DNA of 36,669 nt from Clostridiales bacterium. Lineage in GTDB: Bacteria; Bacillota; Clostridia; Oscillospirales; Oscillospiraceae. Below, piece by piece: positions 1 through 8,126 of this stretch (the first letter of the stretch is position 1; each line of letters begins with the position of its first letter). The stretch lies in NCBI GenBank assembly GCA_004556345.1, contig SFHQ01000031.1, positions 1 to 36,669 on the forward strand. The letters are read 5' to 3'. Position numbers and translations under genes: made by a program. The notes below the pieces were generated by a model. It saw nothing but the letters and a program-made list of their open reading frames with translations. It ran no database searches and was not told where the DNA came from.

Positions 1-773
1 TCCGAATCACCATAGGGCTTGGACTGCACATAGGCTTTATCCGTGAGCTTTACTTCAAAGTAGGCCTCGGTGACCTTGTAGGGATACATCGTCCCGCACT
101 TACTACAGAGCCCCAGGCTGTTATACACATGCGTACACTGCTCTTCGCCGCCGACAGGCTCTGTCGTATCCGGATCCGGCGTAATGGGTTCTGACTCGCT
201 CTTGTGCGCAGTCGAAAGGGCGCGCCAGGAGATCGTAGCCACATCGCCCCGAGTAAAGTATAATGCATCCGCGTCGTACTCGCCATTCGTCAGCCCGATG
301 GCATCCGACAGTACCCATGCCTGGTTCCAGTCGAAGTCCTCCCCGGTCTCATAGCCCAGCGCGCGCAAAACGAACGTGAGGTACTGCGTTGCATCGATGG
401 TCGTCGAGCCGCTATAGGTCGTGGCAGAGGTCCCGTTTGTCAGTCCATACGCGTATGCATAGCCTACATAAGGCTTTGCCCAGTCTGCAACATCCGTGAA
501 CGGCATCTGCCATGTTCCGGAGAGCGCCTCGGATTCTTCCCCGAGCAGGCGGACCAGCATCGTCACAGCCTCATTGCGCGTTGGGGTACGGTCAAGATCA
601 AAGATCGGAAGACCGTCGCTGTCTGTGCCTGTGCCTTTGAACAGGCCTCTTGCGTACAGTTCCTCTGCTGCGTTGACGGCCTCGTCAGAAGCTGCGCCGA
701 CCGGAAGTGCCAGCATCCCCATGCACAATACCAGGGCCAACACTAGACTCAATGCTCTTCTTCTCTTTCTCAT
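1..773 (-). CDS. S-layer homology (SLH) domain protein, C-terminus cut off by the window edge
   Basis: 257 residues are visible, running off the left edge. The N-terminus is a signal peptide: basic MRKRRR, a hydrophobic core at about residues 8-25, and an Ala-rich cleavage region near residue 28. Three SLH-like repeats follow at about residues 30-80, 92-141 and 150-188. They show the family pattern of a helix, a turn such as LTNG, and a segment like RNEAVTMLVRLLG or RGDVATISWRALS. After a Pro/Asp/Glu/Thr linker comes a Cys/His cluster, CTHVYNSLGLCSKCG (residues 213-227), which looks like a small zinc site. SLH repeats normally anchor secreted proteins to cell-wall polymers. The start is fixed by AAGGAGG just upstream of the ATG at 773. 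The effector part lies outside the window, so the specific function is unknown. Confidence 0.85.
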   Translation of the reverse strand, partial: MRKRRRALSLVLALVLCMGMLALPVGAASDEAVNAAEELYARGLFKGTGTDSDGLPIFDLDRTPTRNEAVTMLVRLLGEESEALSGTWQMPFTDVADWAKPYVGYAYAYGLTNGTSATTYSGSTTIDATQYLTFVLRALGYETGEDFDWNQAWVLSDAIGLTNGEYDADALYFTRGDVATISWRALSTAHKSESEPITPDPDTTEPVGGEEQCTHVYNSLGLCSKCGTMYPYKVTEAYFEVKLTDKAYVQSKPYGDS

Positions 774-827
774 TTCATGTCCTCCTTTTTTGTTTTGGGG
801 TATTGTGGTATCTTACAATATACAAAA

Positions 828-856
828 ATTATATAGGAAACGACAGAGGATTTCAA
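828..856 (-). promoter_or_regulatory. SigA-type promoter for the SLH-domain gene
   Basis: Read on the minus strand, TTGAAA (851-856) and TATAAT (828-833) are separated by 17 bases. The ATG is about 55 bases downstream of the -10 box. This promoter is back to back with the plus-strand promoter at 867-895. Confidence 0.7.
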
Positions 857-866
857 TCCTTTGCCT

Positions 867-895
867 TTGACATTCTCCGCCGGGGACACTATAAT
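867..895 (+). promoter_or_regulatory. Consensus SigA promoter for the 1006-2050 unit
   Basis: TTGACA (867-872) and TATAAT (890-895) are both exact consensus hexamers with the ideal 17-base spacer. The transcript would start near 902 and carry a leader of about 100 bases that contains the hairpin at 918-951. Confidence 0.85.
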
Positions 896-917
896 AAGTG
901 AACAACAAGCACACCCC

Positions 918-951
918 GCCGGGCTGCGGGCAACTTTTGCCCCGGCCGGGC
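918..951 (+). promoter_or_regulatory. GC-rich hairpin in the 5' leader
   Basis: An imperfect inverted repeat lies between the consensus promoter and the gene at 1006. Its core arms GGGCAA and TTGCCC face each other across a short loop, and flanking CCGGGC/GCCGGG segments extend the stem. There is no T-run after it, so it does not look like a terminator. A role in mRNA stability or leader regulation is possible but unproven. Confidence 0.35.
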
Positions 952-1005
952 TTATGATAGAGTGCGAACACCGCACCCCAATCCCACTGCGAGGAGGTCA
1001 CAGGT

Positions 1006-1425
1006 ATGCAGCTGGAACTGAGCAAAAAGGAATTTCGGCGTCTGCTGGACATGGTCTACATCGGCAACTGGATCCTCAACTCCACCAGAGGAGAGGACCG
1101 CTTCCGGGACTATGACCAGGTAGAGAGCCTTCTGTTTGAAAAGGCCCGGCAGGAGGGCATGCCCATCCTGGCCGAGACCTATCGGGGCGAGACCGTCCCC
1201 TCCCGCGCCTTCGTCGAGGGCGGCATCCACGAGGCCATCATGGAGTATGAGAACAACGTCTTTTTCGACATCCTGGCCGAGGACCTGGCCCGCCGGGACA
1301 TGAACGACGCCCCCATCGACGAGACCAACTGCGAGGAGCTGGCCCAACGCATCGAGACCTATATCAACGAGTTTGAAGAAAACGGCACCGACAACATCCT
1401 GGTGGACCTGGACACCACCACCTGA
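1006..1425 (+). CDS. Hypothetical acidic protein, 139 aa
   Basis: I do not recognise this family. The protein is soluble, acidic and probably mostly helical, with no signal peptide, membrane segment or obvious catalytic motif. Its N-terminus is MQLELSKKEFRRLLDMVYIG and its last third is rich in Glu and Asp. GAGGAGG lies about nine bases upstream of the ATG, and an exact-consensus promoter precedes it, so it is probably well expressed. The LUD-domain gene starts 28 bases after its stop and has its own ribosome binding site, so the two are probably co-transcribed. Codon use and GC content match neighbouring genes. The reading frame is secure, the function is not. Confidence 0.8.
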   Translation: MQLELSKKEFRRLLDMVYIGNWILNSTRGEDRFRDYDQVESLLFEKARQEGMPILAETYRGETVPSRAFVEGGIHEAIMEYENNVFFDILAEDLARRDMNDAPIDETNCEELAQRIETYINEFEENGTDNILVDLDTTT

Positions 1426-1453
1426 CTCCACCCAAGACAGGAGGCATTTCCCC

Positions 1454-2050
1454 ATGAATTTTGACCGCGTAGAACAGGCCCTCACCCGCGCCCGCTTCCA
1501 CTGCCACCGCTTCGCCACCGGCCAGGACGCCGCCCAATGGCTGGCGGCGGAATGTTCCGGCAAGACCGTCGGCATCGGCGGCAGCATGACCGCCAAGGCC
1601 ATGAAGCTGGAGGAACTTCTTCCCCGGACCAGCACCGTCTACTGGCACTGGCTCACCCCCGGCCCGGAGACCCTGGCAAACGCCGCCACGGCCCAGGTCT
1701 ACCTCACCAGCGTCAACGCCCTGGCGGAGACCGGCGAGCTTATCAACATCGACGGCACCGGCAACCGCATCTCCGCCGCCACCGGTGCCCATGAGCGCGT
1801 CTACTATCTCGTGGGCCGCAACAAGCTGGCCGAGACCTTTGACAAGGCCCTCTGGCGGGCGCGGAACATCGCCTCGCCTCTCAACGCCCGCCGCCTGAAC
1901 CGGGAGACGCCCTGCGTGAAGAACGAGCTGAAATGCTACGACTGCAACAGCCCCCAGCGCATCTGCAACGGGCTGTCCGTGGTCTGGAAACCTTTGGGCG
2001 GGGCGCAGGAGACCCATGTTCTCTTGATCGACGAAGACCTGGGTTATTAA
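1454..2050 (+). CDS. LUD-domain (lactate utilization, LutC-like) protein, 198 aa
   Basis: The length and sequence fit the LUD domain (formerly DUF162). Typical features are the early VGIGGSMTAKAM segment, the central INIDGTGNRISA segment and VYYLVGRNKL. Family members include LutB and LutC of the lactate oxidation complex, but the short stand-alone LUD proteins common in Clostridia have no settled reaction. Four Cys in the last third (CVKNELKCYDCNSPQRIC) could bind metal. The reading frame is open back to 1373, but that start has no ribosome binding site; the ATG at 1454 has GGAGG about nine bases upstream and is preferred. No lutA or lutB is nearby, so a role in lactate oxidation should not be assumed. 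Confidence 0.85.
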   Translation: MNFDRVEQALTRARFHCHRFATGQDAAQWLAAECSGKTVGIGGSMTAKAMKLEELLPRTSTVYWHWLTPGPETLANAATAQVYLTSVNALAETGELINIDGTGNRISAATGAHERVYYLVGRNKLAETFDKALWRARNIASPLNARRLNRETPCVKNELKCYDCNSPQRICNGLSVVWKPLGGAQETHVLLIDEDLGY

Positions 2051-2071
2051 AATTTGATCTGAACCCCAAAG

Positions 2072-2109
2072 CAAGCGAGCGTCGGAAGTCCCGACGCTCG
2101 CTTGTTGTT
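2072..2109 (+). terminator. Rho-independent terminator after the LUD gene
   Basis: A perfect 14-bp stem (CAAGCGAGCGTCGG, 2072-2085, and its complement at 2091-2104) with a five-base loop is followed by TTGTTTTT. It sits between two convergent genes; the T-run favours the plus strand. Confidence 0.9.
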
Positions 2110-2127
2110 TTTCTATGGAGTTGTTTC

Positions 2128-3894
2128 TCAGTCGTCCGGTAGAGCAAACTTCTTGCGGTACTCTTCATAATACTGGTCGAAGCTGTGGGAGCGGACGTCC
2201 TTCAGGCTGATGAGGTACTGGTGGGTGTCGAAGGAATCGGACTCCAGCTCGATCATGGCCACGGCGATGTTGGAGCAGTGGTCGGCCACCCGCTCGTAGT
2301 TGGTGAGCAGGTCGTTGAAGACAAAGCCCTGGCTGAGCTTGCAGATGCCCCGCTGGAGGCGGTCCACATGGTGGAGCTTCATCTCGTCGCACAGGGAGTC
2401 GATCAGCTCCTCCAACGGCTCGATGCGGTAGGCCAGCTCCAGGTCGTTGGTGGTGAAGGCCGTGATGGCGTTGTAGGTGATCTCCTGCACGGCGGCGAAC
2501 ATGGTCTTGAGCTCCCGGTCAGCGCCCTCGGAGAAGACGATGCTTTTCTCGTGGATCTCCTTGGCGCACTCGGCGATGTTCATGGCGTGGTCACCGATGC
2601 GCTCCATGTCGCCGATGGTGTGGAGGAACTTGGTCACGTCCAGGTTCTGCTGCTCGGTCAGCTCTTTACCCGTTAATTTGATGAGGTAGGAGCCGAGCTT
2701 ATCCTCGTATTTGTCGATGACGTCTTCCCGCTGGGCCACGAACTGGAACTGCTTCTCGGAGTAGTTGCCGATCAAATAGTAGGCATCCTCCAGGTTGGCC
2801 TTGGCCTCCAGGGCCATGTTGTTCAGGGCCTGGCGGCACTGCTCGATGGCCACGGCGGGGTGCTCGATCAGGCGGGCTTCCAGGCGGGCGAAGTCCTCCT
2901 GTTCGGGACCGGCCGGCTCGTCGTCCTTGATGAGCTTGCAGATCTGCTTCTCGATGGTCCCGATGAAGGGGGTGAGGACCAGGACGGTGGCGAAGCGGAA
3001 GAGGGTGTTCAGGAAGGCGATGCTCACGGCGTTCATGGTGGCGCTCACAAAGCCGAAGTGCACCACGCTGTTCACGCCGTAAAAGATCACGCTCCAAATG
3101 ACGGCGCCCAGCACGTCGATGAGCAGGTAGACGAAGGCGGTCCGCTTGCCGTTCACATTGGCCCCCAGGGAGGACAGCAATACGGGCATGGCCGCGCCGA
3201 TGGCGATGCCCATGATCAGGGGAAAGGCCACGGAGAAGGTGACGACGCCCGTGGCCGCCAGCGCCTGTAGGATACCCACGGCGGCGGAGGCACTTTGCAG
3301 CACGCAGGTGAAGATAAGGCCCACCAAGATCCCCAGAATGGGGTTGGAGAAGGTGGTGAGCATGTGCAGAAAGGCTTCGCTCTCCTGCAAGGGGGCGACA
3401 GAGCTGCTCATGGCCTGCATGCCGAACATCAGCACGGCAAAGCCCATTAAAATATCGCCGATGTGCACCTTGGACTGCTTCTTGCAGAACATGCGCAGGA
3501 TGATGCCGATCACGGCCACCACACCGGTGAGGGTGGAGGTGGACAGCAGGGACACCCAGCCGGAGCCGCCCTCCAGGGCAGACAGGCAGATGATCCAGCC
3601 CGTCACGCTGGTGCCCAGAATGGCGCCCATGATGATGCCGATGGCCTGCTTGACCTTCATCATGCCGGAGTTGACAAAGCCCACGACCATGACAGAGGTC
3701 GCTGAGGAGGACTGGATGATGGCGGTGACGCCCGTCCCCAACAGGACGCCCTTAATGGGGTTGCCGGAGAGCTTATACAGCACCAGCTCCAGCTTGTTGC
3801 CCGCGACCTTCTTCAGACCGTCCCCCATGAGGGTCATGCCAAAGAGGAAGAGGGCCACGCCGCTGAGCAGTGCGATCACGTTGGAGATGCCCAT
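2128..3894 (-). CDS. Na/Pi cotransporter family protein with C-terminal PhoU-like domain, 588 aa
   Basis: This is a membrane protein with two copies of the Na+/Pi cotransporter domain in roughly the first 310 residues. Both halves carry the Gln-Ser-Ser/Ala-Ser-Ala motif: IIQSSSATSVMVVG in the first, and VLQSASAAVGILQALA in the second. The last 220 residues are a soluble helical PhoU-like domain, including IGDMERIGDHAMNIAE and TNYERVADHCSNIAVA. The family imports phosphate with sodium, or in some members regulates phosphate or nucleotide homeostasis. The frame is open to 3966, but only the ATG at 3894 has a ribosome binding site (AAAGGAG), and it begins directly before the first membrane helix, so the 588-residue form is preferred. 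It is transcribed divergently from spoIVA with no clear functional link. Confidence 0.9.
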   Translation of the reverse strand: MGISNVIALLSGVALFLFGMTLMGDGLKKVAGNKLELVLYKLSGNPIKGVLLGTGVTAIIQSSSATSVMVVGFVNSGMMKVKQAIGIIMGAILGTSVTGWIICLSALEGGSGWVSLLSTSTLTGVVAVIGIILRMFCKKQSKVHIGDILMGFAVLMFGMQAMSSSVAPLQESEAFLHMLTTFSNPILGILVGLIFTCVLQSASAAVGILQALAATGVVTFSVAFPLIMGIAIGAAMPVLLSSLGANVNGKRTAFVYLLIDVLGAVIWSVIFYGVNSVVHFGFVSATMNAVSIAFLNTLFRFATVLVLTPFIGTIEKQICKLIKDDEPAGPEQEDFARLEARLIEHPAVAIEQCRQALNNMALEAKANLEDAYYLIGNYSEKQFQFVAQREDVIDKYEDKLGSYLIKLTGKELTEQQNLDVTKFLHTIGDMERIGDHAMNIAECAKEIHEKSIVFSEGADRELKTMFAAVQEITYNAITAFTTNDLELAYRIEPLEELIDSLCDEMKLHHVDRLQRGICKLSQGFVFNDLLTNYERVADHCSNIAVAMIELESDSFDTHQYLISLKDVRSHSFDQYYEEYRKKFALPDD

Positions 3895-4070
3895 GGTATG
3901 ATACGCTCCTTTGCTGCGCTTGGCTTCGATTTGTGCGCGTTTCCGTTTGTTTTCATTTCTCGTCATCGTAAACTATAAAAAAGAAAGGTTAAATCTAATC
4001 TATGGTTTCTGTTAAATCTGCGTAAAGAAGGTCGAATTTGTGGCTTTGACCAAAAGGGTCGAAGCTTGTC

Positions 4071-4120
4071 CGGTCAAATCCTGTCTTTTTTTCGCCCCCG
4101 GTCTATCCCGCCAGGGGGAG
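4071..4120 (+). promoter_or_regulatory. Possible SigE promoter region for spoIVA
   Basis: spoIVA is a SigE-regulon gene in Bacillus. Upstream of it, CATAGACA resembles the SigE -10 box CATACAAT, and GTCTATC lies 14 bases further upstream. The -35 match is poor, so this is only a suggestion. Confidence 0.25.
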
Positions 4121-4174
4121 GCATAGACATGGAGCGAGCGAAACCAGATTTGTTCCAGACGGAGGAGACAGACT

Positions 4175-5656
4175 ATGAACACCCTGACAAGCATTTATGA
4201 GGACATTGCCGCCCGGACGGCCGGGGACATCTACCTGGGTGTGGTCGGCCCGGCCCGGACGGGGAAATCCACCTTTATCAAGCGCTTTATGGAGACCCTG
4301 GTCCTCCCCAGCATCGACGACGACTACCGCCGCCAGCGGGCCAGAGACGAACTGCCCCAGAGCGGGTCGGGCCGGACGGTGATGACCGCCGAGCCAAAAT
4401 TCGTGCCGGAGGAGGCCGTGGAGATCGCCATGGAGGGGGGCGGGACCTTTTCCGTGCGCCTGGTGGACTGCGTGGGCTACCTGGTCCCCGGTGCCGTGGG
4501 GCAGCTGGAGGACGGGGAGCCTAGAATGGTCCACACCCCCTGGTTCCCCCAGGAGATCCCCATGGCGGAGGCCGCCGAGATCGGCACCCGAAAAGTGATC
4601 GCCGAGCACGCCACCATCGGCATCGTCATTACGACCGACGGCACCATCACCGACCTGCCGCGGGAGGCCTACCCGGAGGCCGAGGGGCGGGTGATTGAAG
4701 AACTGAAGGCGCTGGGCAAGCCTTTTCTCATCCTGCTCAACTCCGCCCACCCCCAGGGGGAGGCGGCCCAGAAGCTGCGGGCCAAGCTGGCCGAGCAGTA
4801 TGACGTGACCTGCCTGGCGGTCAGCTGCCTGGACCTGGACCAGCAGGCGGTGACGGAGATCATCCAGGCCGTCCTCTATGAGTTTCCCCTGGAAGAGCTT
4901 CAGCTTTTCCTGCCCGACTGGGTGGAGACGCTGCCGACGGAGCATCCCATCCGCACGGCCCTCTTCCAGGCCATCCGTGCCCAGGCGGGGAAGCTCGTCC
5001 GCATCCGGGATGTCAAGCCGGCGGTGGCGGCGATGGGGCAGTGCGAGCTGGTCACAGGGGCCGCTGTCACGGGGATGAAGCTCGGCTCCGGCTGCTGTCA
5101 GGCCCGGTTGGAGCTGCCCCGCAGTCTGTTCTATGACACCCTCTCCCAGCAGACGGGCTTCGCCCTGCACAGCGACGGGGAGCTTTTGGCCCTGCTGGAA
5201 CGATTGGCCGTGGTCCAGGCCGAGCACCAAAAGGTCGCCGCCGCCATGGAGGAGGTGCGGGCCACGGGCTACGGCATCGTCATTCCCGAAGCCGAGGAGC
5301 TGGAGTTGGAGCAGCCGGAGATCATCAAGCAGGGCGGCCGCTACGGGGTCCGCCTGCGGGCCAAGGCCCCCAGCATCCACATGATCCGGGCGGATATCCA
5401 AGCCGAAGTCTCCCCCATCGTGGGCAGCGAGAAGCAGTCTGAAGATATGCTCGGCTTCCTGCTGGAGGAATTCGAGGGGGCACCGGAAAAGATCTGGCAA
5501 TCCAACATCTTTGGCCGGTCGTTCCACGAGCTGATCAACGAGGACCTGGCGACAAAGCTCAAGCACATGCCGGAGGACGCCCGCGAGAAAATGCGGCTGA
5601 CCCTGGAGCGCATCCTCAACGAAGGCTCCGGCGGGCTCATCTGCATCATTCTGTGA
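4175..5656 (+). CDS. spoIVA: Stage IV sporulation protein A (spore coat base-layer ATPase), 493 aa
   Basis: This matches SpoIVA along its whole length (Bacillus subtilis SpoIVA is 492 residues). SpoIVA is an ATPase that polymerises on the forespore outer membrane in the mother cell and forms the base on which the coat assembles; it is also needed for the cortex. The Walker A motif GPARTGKST is at residues 25-33, the conserved TVMTAEPKFVP with its Thr residues at about 68-78, and the Walker B-like VRLVDCVGY with Asp98. The family C-terminus GSGGLICIIL is intact. GGAGGAG precedes the ATG. It is divergent from the Na/Pi gene and followed by coaX, which has its own vegetative promoter. Confidence 0.97.
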   Translation: MNTLTSIYEDIAARTAGDIYLGVVGPARTGKSTFIKRFMETLVLPSIDDDYRRQRARDELPQSGSGRTVMTAEPKFVPEEAVEIAMEGGGTFSVRLVDCVGYLVPGAVGQLEDGEPRMVHTPWFPQEIPMAEAAEIGTRKVIAEHATIGIVITTDGTITDLPREAYPEAEGRVIEELKALGKPFLILLNSAHPQGEAAQKLRAKLAEQYDVTCLAVSCLDLDQQAVTEIIQAVLYEFPLEELQLFLPDWVETLPTEHPIRTALFQAIRAQAGKLVRIRDVKPAVAAMGQCELVTGAAVTGMKLGSGCCQARLELPRSLFYDTLSQQTGFALHSDGELLALLERLAVVQAEHQKVAAAMEEVRATGYGIVIPEAEELELEQPEIIKQGGRYGVRLRAKAPSIHMIRADIQAEVSPIVGSEKQSEDMLGFLLEEFEGAPEKIWQSNIFGRSFHELINEDLATKLKHMPEDAREKMRLTLERILNEGSGGLICIIL

Positions 5657-5678
5657 CAGACGGGGCGATATTTTGCCG

Positions 5679-5707
5679 TTGATTTTTTGTCCGCTTCCTA
5701 CTATAAT
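5679..5707 (+). promoter_or_regulatory. SigA-type promoter for coaX
   Basis: TTGATT (5679-5684) and TATAAT (5702-5707) are spaced by 17 bases. The promoter overlaps the upstream part of the open frame that continues into coaX, which argues against a coaX start earlier than 5753. Confidence 0.75.
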
Positions 5708-5752
5708 GACGATAACAACGACAGCAAGAACGGGAAGCAGGGGGACACGGCA

Positions 5753-6538
5753 ATGATCTTGACCATCGACATCGGCAACACCGCCATCACCATGGGGCTG
5801 TTTACCCCAGAGGGGCGGCTCCAATTCCGGGGCTCGCTCAAGACGGACAAAAACAAGACGAGGGACCAGATCGCCATCGACCTGCTGGATATGTTCCACC
5901 TCTACCGGTCGGACCTGCAAGGCATCACCGGGGCGGTGATCTCCAGCGTTGTGCCCCCCATGACCAGCGCCATGGCCGGGGCCGTGGAGCAGCTCAGCGG
6001 CGTGCGGCCCATGATCGTCGGGCCAGGGGTCAAGACGGGGATGAACATTCTGGCTGAGATCCACAACCAACTGGGCGCGGACATCGTGGCCTCCTCCGTG
6101 GCGGCCATCCAGAAGTATCCCCAGCCCATCATCGTCATCGACATGGGCACGGCCACCACCTTCTCCTACCTCAGCGAGAGCACCTATAAGGGCTGCGTCA
6201 TCATCCCCGGCGTCCGCATCGCCGTGGAGGCCCTCTCCGGCCGGGCGGCAGAGCTGCCGCACATCTCCCTGGAGCAGCCCCCCTCCATCTTTGGCCGCTC
6301 CACCATCGACGCCATGCGCTCCGGCGTCCTCTATGGCAACGCCGCCATGATCGACGGCATGATCCAGCGCATGGAGGCCGAGGCCAAACCCGTGGCGACG
6401 GTCGTGATGACCGGCGGGAACGCCGAAATGATCCAGCCGCACTGTAAGCGGAAGATCCTCATCGACGAAAACCTGCTGCTGGATGGACTGTATTATCTCT
6501 ACCAGAAAAACCACGAGCGGAGACGGCCGAAAAAGTAA
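5753..6538 (+). CDS. coaX: Type III pantothenate kinase, 261 aa
   Basis: CoaX phosphorylates pantothenate to 4'-phosphopantothenate, the first step of coenzyme A synthesis. It belongs to the ASKHA fold. The phosphate-binding motif DIGNT lies at residues 6-10, and the second motif DMGTATTFSYL begins near residue 130. Type III enzymes resist feedback inhibition by CoA and usually need a monovalent cation; that is family knowledge, not visible here. The frame is open from 5687, but the ATG at 5753 begins right at the DIGNT strand, has a GGGGGAC ribosome binding site and lies downstream of a clear promoter. The length matches the family. It is apparently a single-gene unit between its promoter and a terminator. 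Confidence 0.95.
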   Translation: MILTIDIGNTAITMGLFTPEGRLQFRGSLKTDKNKTRDQIAIDLLDMFHLYRSDLQGITGAVISSVVPPMTSAMAGAVEQLSGVRPMIVGPGVKTGMNILAEIHNQLGADIVASSVAAIQKYPQPIIVIDMGTATTFSYLSESTYKGCVIIPGVRIAVEALSGRAAELPHISLEQPPSIFGRSTIDAMRSGVLYGNAAMIDGMIQRMEAEAKPVATVVMTGGNAEMIQPHCKRKILIDENLLLDGLYYLYQKNHERRRPKK

Positions 6539-6553
6539 ACATTTGCTAACCTC

Positions 6554-6592
6554 AACTCCCCCTCGGTCCGCCCGGCTGAGGGGGAGTTTTTT
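6554..6592 (+). terminator. Rho-independent terminator after coaX
   Basis: ACTCCCCCTC (6555-6564) pairs with GAGGGGGAGT (6578-6587) and is followed by a run of seven T. Confidence 0.9.
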
Positions 6593-6656
6593 TGTCTCTT
6601 TATGAAAGTCACAGAAAAAAATTCTTCAGAAATCGAAATTTTTTTGCAATCATCTA

Positions 6657-6685
6657 TTGCAAATCTGCAAGTTTCTCACTATAAT
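6657..6685 (+). promoter_or_regulatory. SigA-type promoter for the aminotransferase gene
   Basis: TTGCAA (6657-6662) and TATAAT (6680-6685) are separated by 17 bases in an AT-rich stretch. The leader to the ATG at 6730 is short. Confidence 0.75.
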
Positions 6686-6729
6686 GTGTCATTGAAAAAA
6701 TCGAAACATCTATCAGGAGGCCTGCTATT

Positions 6730-7923
6730 ATGAAAGCACTGTCTAATCTTGCCCAGTCTGTTCGGGCATCCACCACTCTGGCCATTGACACCCAGTTTAA
6801 CAAGATGCGCTCCGAGGGCATCGACGTGATCGGCTTCAGCGTCGGTCAGCCCGATTTCCCCACTCCCGAACACATCAAGCAGGCCGGGATCCGCGCGATC
6901 CAGGAAAACCTGACCAAATACACCCCCACTCCCGGCACCCCCGCCGTGCGCAAGGCCGTGGCCGACCGGCTGGACGCCGACTGGGGCCTGGACTACACCC
7001 CGGAGGAGATCGTTGTCAGCGGCGGCGGCAAGCCCATCCTCTATGTCGCCCTCAAGACCCTCATCGACCCCGGCGACGAGGTGATCCTGCCCGCCCCCTA
7101 TTGGGTGAGCTACTATGAGCTCATTAAAATGGTCGGCGGCGTGCCCGTGGTCGTCACCACCACGGAGGAGAACGGCTTCAACCTGACCCCGGAGCAGCTC
7201 CAGGCCGCCATCACCCCCAAGACCAAGGCCCTGATGCTCAACAGCCCCTCCAACCCCACCGGCATGATCTACAGCCGGGAGCACCTGGAGGACATCGCCA
7301 AGGTCTGCCTGGACAACGACCTGTACGTCATCGCCGACGAGATGTACAGCAAGCTGGTCTTTGACAACAAGGAGTTCGTCTCCTTCCCCACCCTGAGCAA
7401 GGAGATCAAGGCCCGCACCATCCTGGTGGGCGGTGCCTCCAAGACCTACGCCATGACCGGCTGGCGCATCGGCTTTGCCGCGGCCAGCAAGGAGATCGTC
7501 CAAGTCATGAGCAACTACCTCAGCCACAGCCTCTCCGGCACCTGCTCCATCGCCCAGGCCGCCGCCACCGAAGCCTTCAGCGGCTCCCAGGATGAGATCG
7601 AGGTCATGCGGCAGGCCTTTGAGACCCGCCGGAACTACCTCTACGAGCGCATGTCCGCCATTCCCGGCGTCCACCCCGTCCGCCCGGAGGCCACCTTCTA
7701 CATGCTGATGAACCTGGATCAGCTCATCGGCAAGACCCTCTACGGCGACGTGATCCACGACGCCGACGACTTCGCCCGCGTTTTCCTGCGGGAGGGTCTG
7801 GTGGCCGTGGTCCCCTGCACGGGCTTCGGTGCCCCCAACTATGTCCGCTGGTCCTTCGCCGTCTCCATGGAGAACATCAAGGAAGGCATGGACCGGCTGG
7901 AGAAGTTCCTTAAGAACGCGTAA
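6730..7923 (+). CDS. Pyridoxal-phosphate aminotransferase, class I/II (aspartate aminotransferase-like), 397 aa
   Basis: This is a fold-type I PLP enzyme of the AspB/AatA group, which moves the amino group between aspartate or another amino acid and a 2-oxo acid in the cytoplasm. Visible signatures are the N-terminal GFSVGQPDFPTP, the substrate-loop PAPYWVSYYE, the NSPSNPTGM motif, the Asp-containing VIADEMYSKLVF, the Schiff-base lysine in SKTYAMTGWRIGF (Lys238) and the C-terminal YVRWSFA with the substrate-binding Arg. The start is set by AGGAGG nine bases before the ATG. It stands alone between its own promoter and terminator, so context does not narrow the substrate. Aspartate is the default guess; aromatic or branched substrates cannot be excluded. 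Confidence 0.93.
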   Translation: MKALSNLAQSVRASTTLAIDTQFNKMRSEGIDVIGFSVGQPDFPTPEHIKQAGIRAIQENLTKYTPTPGTPAVRKAVADRLDADWGLDYTPEEIVVSGGGKPILYVALKTLIDPGDEVILPAPYWVSYYELIKMVGGVPVVVTTTEENGFNLTPEQLQAAITPKTKALMLNSPSNPTGMIYSREHLEDIAKVCLDNDLYVIADEMYSKLVFDNKEFVSFPTLSKEIKARTILVGGASKTYAMTGWRIGFAAASKEIVQVMSNYLSHSLSGTCSIAQAAATEAFSGSQDEIEVMRQAFETRRNYLYERMSAIPGVHPVRPEATFYMLMNLDQLIGKTLYGDVIHDADDFARVFLREGLVAVVPCTGFGAPNYVRWSFAVSMENIKEGMDRLEKFLKNA

Positions 7924-7950
7924 GTTCCGCTTTTCCCGATCCCCCAAAAA

Positions 7951-7987
7951 GGGCGGATTTCCCGGCTGGGAAGTCCGTCCTTTTTTC
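7951..7987 (+). terminator. Rho-independent terminator after the aminotransferase gene
   Basis: GGGCGGATTTCCC (7951-7963) pairs with GGGAAGTCCGTCC (7968-7980), allowing G-U pairs, and is followed by six T. Confidence 0.88.
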
Positions 7988-8126
7988 CTCCCTTTTTTGG
8001 TGTGTTTTTGGCGACTTCTCCCTTTCCTTCCGAATTCTTTTATGCTATACTTTCTTTTTGATGCAGCTTACTTGCAAAACCGATATCCTATTGCGGAAAG
8101 CCATGAACCATAAGGAGGAGATGGAT

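Noticed and set aside
4103..6514. 803-codon open frame on the minus strand opposite spoIVA and coaX
   Set aside because: It is antisense to two intact, clearly recognised genes, is rich in Gly, His, Asp and Val as expected for the complement of GC-biased codons, and has no family features.
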